A stretch of DNA of 64,000 nucleotides from Mikania micrantha (Eukaryota > Streptophyta > Magnoliopsida > Asterales > Asteraceae), in the NCBI GenBank assembly GCA_009363875.1, contig CM018680.1, forward strand, positions 62,469,279 through 62,533,278. The letters are read 5' to 3'. Shown here in pieces: positions 56,435-64,000 of this stretch; the stretch's first letter is position 1, and the number at the start of each line of letters is the position of its first letter. The notes below the pieces were generated by a model. The model worked only from the letters and a program-made list of their open reading frames with translations. It made no database searches and had not been told where the DNA came from. The translations under genes and the position numbers were made by a program.

Positions 56435-59400
56435 TTATTGAACTTGCTAATGGCAAGTTAATCAAGACTAACAGTGTTATTCAAGGATGTTCCTTGAATT
56501 TGAATGATCATCTTTTTAATATCAATTTACTTCCTATTGAGCTTGGGAGCTTTGATGTCGTTGTTGGCATGGACTGGCTTTCTGATAACCAAGCGGAAGT
56601 TGTGTGTCAAAACAAGATGATCCGTATTCCATTACCTAACAGTAATACACTGATAGTTCAAGGAGAACGAGCCGGTAGAAAACTTGGTATCATATCTTGT
56701 ATGCGAGCTCAAAAATTTTTAAGGAAGGGCTGTTATGCTTTCCTGGCACATGTGACTGAGCACAATTCTTCACCCAAACGAATTACAGACATTCCAGTAG
56801 TCAAGAATTTTCCTGAAGTTTTTCCTGAGGACATATCAGGATTACCCCCAGTAAGACAAGTTGAATTTCGGATTGACTTGATTCCAGGTGCAGCACCTGT
56901 TGCTAAAGCCCTGTATCGGCTTGCACCATCCGAAATGCAAGAACTTTCAGGTCAATTGCAAGAACTGTTAGACAAAGGTTTTATCAGACCTAGTTTCTCA
57001 CCCTGGGGAGCACCTATTCTTTTTGTGAAAAAGAAGGATGGTTCATTCAGGATGTGTATTGACTACAGAGAACTCAATAAACTGACAATCAAGAACCGTT
57101 ATCCACTACCTCGTATCGATGATCTGTTTGATCAACTACAAGGTGCTACTTACTTTTCAAAAATCGATTTAATGTCTGGATATCATAAGTTGCGTATTCA
57201 TGATGATGATGTTCCTAAAACTGCTTTTCGAACCCGATACGGACATTACAAATTTCTAGTAATGCCGTTTGGTTTAACAAATGCACCAGCAGTTTTCATG
57301 GATCTGATGAATCGAGTATGTAGACCTTATCTGGATAAGTTTGTGATTGTGTTTATTGATGATATTCTCATTTATTCATGAAACCAACAAGAACATGCTC
57401 AACACTTGAAATTAATTCTAGAACTTTTGGCACATGAGAAATTATATGCCAAATTTTCCAAGTGTGAGTTTTGGTTACGAGAAGTTCAATTTCTCGGGCA
57501 TGTTGTAAACGAGAACGGTATTCAAGTGGATCCCAGTAAGATTCAAGCGGTGAAACAGTGGGAGACACCACGAACCCCGACTGAAATACGCCAATTCTTG
57601 GGGTTGGCTGGTTATTATCGCCGGTTTATCAAGAACTTTTCAAAGTTAGCCTTGCCACTCACCACATTGACCCAAAAGAATCAACCTTTTATATGGGATT
57701 CCCAACAGGAGGAGGCATTCCAACTGTTGAAACACAAACTCTGCAACGCACCTATCTTGGCATTACCGGAAGGTACTGATAATTTCACAGTGTACTGTGA
57801 TGCTTCTCGTCAAGGTCTTGGGTGTGTTTTAATGCAGAATGATAAGGTGATTGCTTATGCTTCTCGGCAGTTGAAAGTACACGAGAAGAACTATACCACT
57901 CATGATCTAGAACTTGGTGCAGTGGTGTTTGCACTCAAGATTTGGAGACATTATCTGTACGGAACTAAGTGTATTATATACACTGATCACAAAAGCCTCC
58001 AACACATTCTAGATCAGAAAATGTTGAATATGCGGCAGAGGCGATGGGTTGAACTTCTAAACGACTATGACTGTGAAATTCGTTATCACCCAGGTAAAGC
58101 GAATGTCGTAGCCGATGCTTTAAGTCGCAAGGAACGAGTCAAACCTTTACGTGTGAAAGCGTTAGGAATGACTATTCAAACCAGTCTAATTCCTCAAATT
58201 AAAGAAGCTCAGCAACAAGCTTTACAAGCAACGAACTATTTTGCTAAGGGACTGAGGGGATTAGATAAGAAACTCAATACCAAAAACGATGGACTGTTGT
58301 ATTTCAAAGACCGAATGTGGGTTCCTCTATTCGGTAACTCTCGAACAATTATCTTGGATAAGGCGCACAAATCCAGGTATTCAATTCATCCAGGTGCTGA
58401 TAAAATGTATAAAGATCTAAAAGACTTTTACTGGTGGCCTGGAATGAAGAAACAAATAGCTGAATACGTGGATCGATGTTTAACATGTCTCAAAGTTAAG
58501 GCTGAACATCAACGACCTTCTGGATTATTACAACAACCTGAGATTCCCATGTGGAAATGGGATCAGATCTCTATGGATCTCATCACTAAGTTACCCAGAA
58601 CATCACGTAATCATGACTCTATATGGGTTATCGTTGATCGCCTTACGAAATCTGCACATTTCTTACCCATCCGAGAAGATTATTCTATGGATCGACTTGC
58701 TAAACTCTATGTTAATGAGATTGTATCTCGACATGGAGTACCGATCTCTATCATTTCTGACAGAGATAGTCGATTTATGTCATGATTTTGGCAAACTCTT
58801 CAGAAAGCTCTGGGTACCCAAATCAATATGAGCACAGCTTATCATCCTCAAACAGACGGGCAGACTGAACGAACGAATCAAACTCTTGAAGACATGCTTA
58901 GAAGCTGTGTGATTGATTTTGGAGGTAGCTGGGATATTCATCTTCCACTTGTTGAATTCTCGTACAATAACAGTTACCATACAAGTATTCAATGCGCTCC
59001 ATTCGAAGCACTTTATGGACGCAAGTGTAGATCACCTATCTGTTGGTCAGAAGTAGGTGAAAACCAAATCATCGGCCCAGAATTTATTCAAGAAACAACT
59101 GATAAGATCGCACTCATTCAGGAACGAATCAAAGCTGCTCGCGATCGTCAAAAGAGTTATGCTGATAATCGCCGTAGACCACTCGAATTTCAAGTAGGTG
59201 ATCGAATAATGTTGAAAGTGTCACCTTGGAAAGGCATTTTCAGATTCGGAAAAAGAGGTAAACTTTCACCAAGATTTGTAGGGCCATTTAAAATTCTTGA
59301 ACGAATTGGATCAGTAGCCTACAGACTTGAATTACCCCTTGAACTCAGTAACATTCACGATGTTTTTCATGTATCTAATTTGAAGAAGTGCCTGACTAAT

Positions 59401-59613
59401 GAATCATTGATCGTACCTCTAGAAGAGATTCATATTGATGAAAAACTTCAGTTCAGTGAAGAACCAATAGAGGAAATGGATTGAGAAATGAAAGTGTTAA
59501 AACGTAGTCGCATACCAATCGTTAAAGTGCGATGGAATTCGCAACGTGGACCTGAATATACATGGGAACGTGAAGATCAAATGAAATCAAAATATCCACA
59601 TCTATTCTCATAA
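56435..59613 (+). pseudogene. pol: Pol of gypsy element 3 (protease end to chromodomain)
   Basis: The reading frame of the gag ORF at 43224 resumes after the TSD. It contains the protease C-terminal half (VVVGMDWLS); reverse transcriptase (FRMCIDYREL, VIFIDDILIYS); RNase H (VYCDASRQGLG, YTDHKSL); integrase with HHCC (HKSRYSIHPG, CLTCLKVK) and DD35E (MDLITKL, SDRDSRF, QTERTNQ); and a chromodomain-type end (VKVRWNSQRGPEYTWE) to the TAA at 59611-59613. Only three lesions occur, TGA at 57379, 58783 and 59482, each at a position where Arg (CGA) fits the family, so otherwise this pol is complete. Confidence 0.93.
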
Positions 59614-59663
59614 ACGATTGTCATAATGTAAGTCTTCACTAAATTTCGGGATGAAATTTCTCT

Positions 59664-59676
59664 AACAGGAGGAGAC
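59664..59676 (+). promoter_or_regulatory. Polypurine tract of gypsy element 3
   Basis: AACAGGAGGAGAC abuts the 3' LTR start TGTGACAG, preceded by the usual TTTCGGGATGAAATTTC phrase. Confidence 0.88.
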
Positions 59677-61539
59677 TGTGACAGTTGCGTACGAGAATTA
59701 CGTCATCAATGACGTGGGCACATTTGATCGTTCTAGAAATCCACATTGTTCTAATACTTGTAATTGTTACAGGTTGATAGTAGGCAAGAAATGATGAATG
59801 TGGGCGAAAACCGTGCACAAAACGGAGTCCTGGATTGCCCGGAATCGAAAAACGAAGAAAAATCACTAAGTGTTGGTCGACCGGACTCATCGCGGTACGC
59901 GATGGAGAGGTCGAGAATCCTCCGCGGTACGCGATGCTTGTAAAATATCTAAGATTCCTCCGGAAATCTTCGCGGTACGCGAAGCCTTTTTAGGCCTCCC
60001 GCCGCGGTACGCGACGGGTGATGGCTAGGATTGTTGATTATTGCCTGGATGATGGCTAGGATTGATTATAAACAAAGAACACGATGTTTTAACGGTTAAA
60101 TCCTTGTTTTGATCCGTTGTAATGCCCGGTTTGCATGAAACCATACCCATGATTATAATGGTTTAATCCATTTGATTATAACAATGTAGGTGATTAGTTG
60201 GATTAATCCTTGAAATGCAAGGTTAAAACCAAGTGTTTCAAACTAATCACAATCATTAACATACTCATTGGAATGATTATCTGATGTTTATGATAACAGT
60301 CAGATTAGTATGTTAAACATGGTTATTACACCTATTATGATACTACATTGTGATATCTCATGATATTTGGGTAATCAATAACAAGGGTTGATCATTCCTA
60401 AGCCATTAAATTATCTAGAAACTGTTACAGTATCATAATCAACAACATTAACTATCTGGTTAATCAGAGATTATTCTGATTAATCAAGAATGTCATCAAC
60501 CTTGTATTAGGAATCTAATGCAATGTAGGTTCCTACATTATCATACATTGTATGATATAATACTAAATTAATTAATTACATAATTAATATCGAGTTGATG
60601 ATTTTCTAAGCAATGTCTTTGACATTGAACGTTCAGAAAGATCTAATCAGTAAACTAGAACACAAATAACTTATTAAATATAACTAAATGCAGAATCATC
60701 TCTATACTATCAGTTTGGTGATACTCTGCTACACCTATACTACCAGGTGAGTTTCGTACAACCCCTTTTCTTTTTACTATTTTATAAACATCGGGGTAAC
60801 TCTGCAAACTGTTGTCTGAACATATGATATGCATCAATGATATCTGTGTGATTTCATGTGATTTTGTGAGATTTCATGGGATTTTGCCTGTAGACTGAAC
60901 TCTATCATGGAACTAAAAGTCCTCGTTCTTGAACTGTATCTAGTGAACCCATGTGTGGCCGAACAGAAAACATTGATAGTACTATTGGTTGACACCCCAT
61001 TCGCTGGGAGGATTGCATCTCCCCTTTTGTGAATGTTTGTTATCTGTTTCCTGAACTTCTTAATGATATGATAGACATTAAGATAATGAGGCACTAAGAT
61101 ATGTACCGACGGGTAATATCTTGAGAACTGAACTAGACGTCCGAAAAGAACTAGATACGGGTCCCATGGTTATCCGGAACTGAACTTTTGAGAACGTGCT
61201 TATCATATCATATTGTTTTGAATTGAACTGTCGAACTCACCAGCTTTGTGCTGACGTTTTCAAACTCAAACCTTTTTGCAGGTAAACAGTAATAGCCGAT
61301 GAGGATGCACTTTTGGAATACTTGCACTTGAATAACTAGTTTTGTAATTAAACAAACTTAGCTGTAATGTAATTGTGGTTGCGACACCCTTGTAATGTAT
61401 TTACTTTAAGTTAATATGTGTGCTTATGATATCGGTTCAAGTAAGTCATCCCTCACCCCGGAGACATCACCACTATGCTTCCGCAACCGGATCAGTGACA
61501 TCAGGCTAGACACGAGGTGACGAGGGGTGGGGTGTGACA
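59677..61539 (+). repeat. 3' LTR of gypsy element 3
   Basis: 1,863 bp, same ends as the 5' LTR. A deletion of about 280 bp just after the hairpin array (about 60020) removes what corresponds to 39328-39605 in the 5' LTR. Confidence 0.95.
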
Positions 61540-61544
61540 AGGGA

Positions 61545-63287
61545 TGTCTTCAATGCTTTTTCCTTTCTCCTTTTTCTCCACAACATGTGCTAAAAATGCT
61601 ATACATTTCTTCCTAAGGTGCTTGTGTGCTTTAGTGCATGACATCAGCTTAAGACCTTTCCTAGAAGTCTCCCCAAAAACTCTCAAAGTTTCACCCGAAG
61701 GTAAGGGAATACGAATATATTTCTCTAACAGACAATTTCCGCTTTGTGGGTGGCTAACCAATCCATGCCTATGATAACATCAAATCTACCAAGATGCATA
61801 CGTATAAGATCAATTGGGAAAATGTGATCATTTAAGTTCACAGTACATCCAATAATAACAGTGTCAATATCAATAGTGTTTCCGTCAGCCACTTCCACGT
61901 TAAACGGTTTATCTAAGTGTGTACGTTTTCTACCAAGCATGCATTCAAAATCAAATGAAATGAAACTCCTATCAGCACCAGAATCAAATAAGACAGATGC
62001 ATAATAGTTGTTGATCAGAAATGTACCATTGATCACATCCAGGTTGGCTTGACCAGCTGGAGCATTCAATTGAAATGCTCTGCCTCGTGCCACCCTTTGA
62101 TTGTTTCCCGTCAGTCTTGGGCACTGATTTCTAAAATGACCCACTTCACCACACTCGTAACAGGCTCTTGCCTGTACAGGTACCTGGCGAATGGGTACAG
62201 CTTGTATCGGTTGAGCATGCGGAGCGGGCAGTGCAAGCGGTGCATGTCGTATCCTTTGTGCTTGCGGTGCACTCCGACAAACATTAGCAAAGTGACCATA
62301 TTTGCCACAATTGTTGTAGACGCGACATGGAAAGTTAGGTGCGTGATGACATCGGCAGGTATTACATTGAGGAGTATTCCCAACAAAATTTCTGGCAGTG
62401 GTGTTGTTTGATGATTGCTGAGCAGATTTAGCAGCAGGAGTAGTAACAACGAAATTTCTGGTCTTTCGTTTCTTGATGCTGCTTTTTGAGGAATTGCCTT
62501 GTTCAGTTTTGACTTCAGTTGAAGCCTCCTTTGCAGCTGCTTTGGTGACTGTCTTCTTAGATCCTTTCCTTGTGAGTGTTCCATCCCTTACATGGTTGTC
62601 AGTCAGTGTTGCAGATAGACGGATTGCAGCCTCCAGTGTTTTAGGGTTGCTTCCGTAGACTGTGTCTTGAATCTGCATAGGCAAACCGCCTATGTACTTC
62701 TCGATAGCTCTCTCCAACGGTGTCACCAGATGAGGTACTAGTAAACTATACTCATGGAAGCCAATATTGTAAATTACATTCTCCCCGCTATCTTGTTTGA
62801 GTTTCCAGAACTCAGTCTCTAGTTTCCTCTTCTCACTGTGAGGACAGAATTCAGTGGTCATCAAGTTCTTGACCTCAGTGCAAGTCAATGCTAGGGCAGC
62901 ATCAACTCCCCTAGTTCGCTTTTCGCCATTCCATCAAGTCAGTGCTCTCTTTTGGAAAACACTAGTGGCATAGCGCACCTTCAAATTCTCTGGGCAGTCA
63001 CTGTTGATGAAGGTCTTTTCAATGCTCTCAAACCACTGTAGCAGACCAGTGGCTATCTCAGCACCCGTAAACTTTTGTGGATTACAGGAGTTGAAGTGTT
63101 TGAATGTGCAGACTGGTGGGTTTGCACCACCCCTGTTCTGGTTGAGAGTCTGATTGGCTTGAGTCAGTTGATTCACCAATCCAGTAATAAGGTTTGCTAA
63201 CTCTTGTATGCCGGAGTTGGTATTACCGTTGTTAGCACCATCAGCGTTGTTGTTTGTGTCATCTTCGTTGTGACGGCGTGGCGGCAT
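61545..63287 (-). pseudogene. gag: Gag, protease and RT start of gypsy element 4
   Basis: The ATG at 63287 opens an Asn-rich start (MPPRRHNEDD) and the gag domain (FKHFNSCNPQKFTG). A TGA at 62936-62934 stands where Trp is expected in the ALTWWN motif. The frame continues through a zinc-knuckle region (CYECGEVGHFRNQC), the protease (VLFDSGADRSFISFDF) and MDWLATHKAEIVC. A frameshift near 61735 leads into the start of the RT linker, which stops at the insertion of element 3 (61540). The rest is at 36214-38985. Confidence 0.9.
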
Positions 63288-64000
63288 GTTTCTGAGGATA
63301 ATAGAAACATGTTACTACCGTTTTCAACGTAAGTCATACAAACTATGGTCAAATGAGTTCATTTTAACAGTTAGGATTACATATAGGAACTATATTTTCT
63401 CCTATAGTAAGTAGTAATTTCCTAATATTATACTAAAGCATCCTAGTTGGTCATATCTATTATTAACTAAATATTCCTAAGTTTCAAACATTTCCCACCC
63501 TATACTAACACTGACAACCTCCTGATGCAGTGCAACAAGCTTATATATAGGGCATACGTAGACTTGACCGCAATCGCATCAGCCGACATCCCACCACCAT
63601 TGCATTGCACCACGATTATGCCATTGTTAGTATTTAGGGTATGCTATATATCTTCCAATTATCTCACTTCATAAACATTATCCTAAGTAGGATAATTTTG
63701 AGTGAAGTGGTCTCAAGTTCCCTTGGACAATTAGGTTCGCCTAATGTCTAAGTTCACCTGACATTAAGTTTCCCCTAGTGTCTAAGTTCACTATAAGTCC
63801 ATACTAACTCCCAATGTCCATATTCATCAATGAGGGTTCATATCGTCACTAAGTGTTCTTATTGTCACTAAGTGTTCATATCCTCAATACTCAAGTATTC
63901 AGTTCGTCACTAAGTGTCCATATTAGCACTAAATGTCCATCTCCTCATTAAGTGTTCATATCACTCGTTGATCCTATTCACCCCACGTGTCCAATAAGTG
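63288..64000 (-). other. 5' leader of gypsy element 4 with ~19-bp repeats
   Basis: No ORF and no primer site is seen, so the LTR must lie further right. From about 63760 to 63980 a degenerate ~19-base unit of the form GTCACTAAGTGTTCATATC recurs about seven times. At 63539-63620 a TATATATAGGGCATA...CCCACCACC block resembles sequence at 35775-35835 inside the LTR. Confidence 0.6.

Larger units (their letters stand above)
38986..61539 (+). mobile_element. Chromovirus (Ty3/gypsy) element 3, interrupted by copia element 2
   Basis: This plus-strand element is complete at both ends: 5' LTR 38986-41126, primer site at 41130, a leader with an accessory ORF, gag-pol split by the copia insertion at 44785-56429, a polypurine tract at 59664-59676 and 3' LTR 59677-61539. 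It has a perfect TSD. Over the aligned ~1.86 kb the LTRs differ at about 24 sites (about 1.3%, by-eye count). The 3' LTR has lost about 280 bp. Confidence 0.95.
32550..64000 (-). mobile_element. Chromovirus (Ty3/gypsy, Tekay-like) element 4, host of the nest
   Basis: This minus-strand element has a 3' LTR at 32550-36131, its polypurine tract at about 36132-36160, and pol at 36214-38985. Pol continues beyond the inserted element 3 at 61540, and gag begins at 63287. The 5' leader runs off the right edge. An aligned chromodomain-type C-terminus and RT-RNase H-integrase order define a chromovirus. The RT frame resumes exactly across the AGGGA duplication. Confidence 0.88.

Noticed and set aside
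1..64000. CRISPR arrays, rRNA, functional tRNA genes or host protein-coding genes
   Set aside because: None found. Direct repeats present have irregular spacing or tandem form, and every long ORF belongs to a mobile element or the virus.

Overview
The window is repeat-derived plant nuclear DNA with no recognisable host gene. It holds long terminal repeat (LTR) retrotransposons, small DNA transposons and an integrated plant pararetrovirus. Plant origin follows from SIRE-type Ty1/copia elements with an env-like third ORF, chromodomain Ty3/gypsy elements, initiator-Met tRNA primer sites, a CACTA end, a hAT-type MITE and a Caulimoviridae-like sequence. The env-like ORF and the LTR style resemble what I recall from Asteraceae, so a composite-family eudicot is my best guess (inference, moderate to low confidence).

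Layout. (1) 1-~5.6 kb: minus-strand SIRE-like copia element 1 (5' LTR, gag, pol gutted by deletion, start of an env-like ORF that runs off the left edge). (2) ~5.6-10.9 kb: two minus-oriented gypsy-type LTR blocks. (3) 11.5-14.4 kb: decayed copia gag plus LTR, the LTR carrying a 313-bp hAT MITE with a perfect 8-bp target-site duplication (TSD). (4) 15.5-18.9 kb: AT-rich DNA with fold-back elements embedded in (TA)n, a CACTA end, a 4-copy repeat and a tRNA-derived SINE. (5) 19.1-31.4 kb: endogenous pararetrovirus. A plus-strand partial copy is fused tail-to-tail to a minus-strand array of about 1.2 genome units (unit length 7,971 bp). Its genes, in viral order, are a coiled-coil protein, movement protein, a capsid-protease-reverse transcriptase-RNase H polyprotein, and a transactivator/viroplasmin. 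(6) 32.5-64.0 kb: a three-level nest. Minus-strand chromovirus element 4 is interrupted by plus-strand chromovirus element 3 (TSD AGGGA), which is interrupted by minus-strand SIRE-like copia element 2 (594-bp LTRs, TSD TTATG).

All long coding regions except a few gag ORFs carry stops or frameshifts, so the locus looks transpositionally dead. LTR divergence counted by eye is about 1.2% for element 2 and about 1.3% for element 3, so the nest is young and in the expected order.

The most interesting signals are: the virus gene layout, with a fused capsid-polymerase ORF carrying two badnavirus-style cysteine motifs together with a caulimovirus-style separate movement protein and transactivator; the inverted viral arms with two convergent promoters, a natural double-stranded RNA source; element-specific short-motif arrays (TTCCGA, CTGA-type, GGTTCG, GGCCGAA, GCGGTACGC) that differ between elements, one of which forms covarying hairpins; and a tail-anchored accessory ORF in the leader of gypsy element 3.
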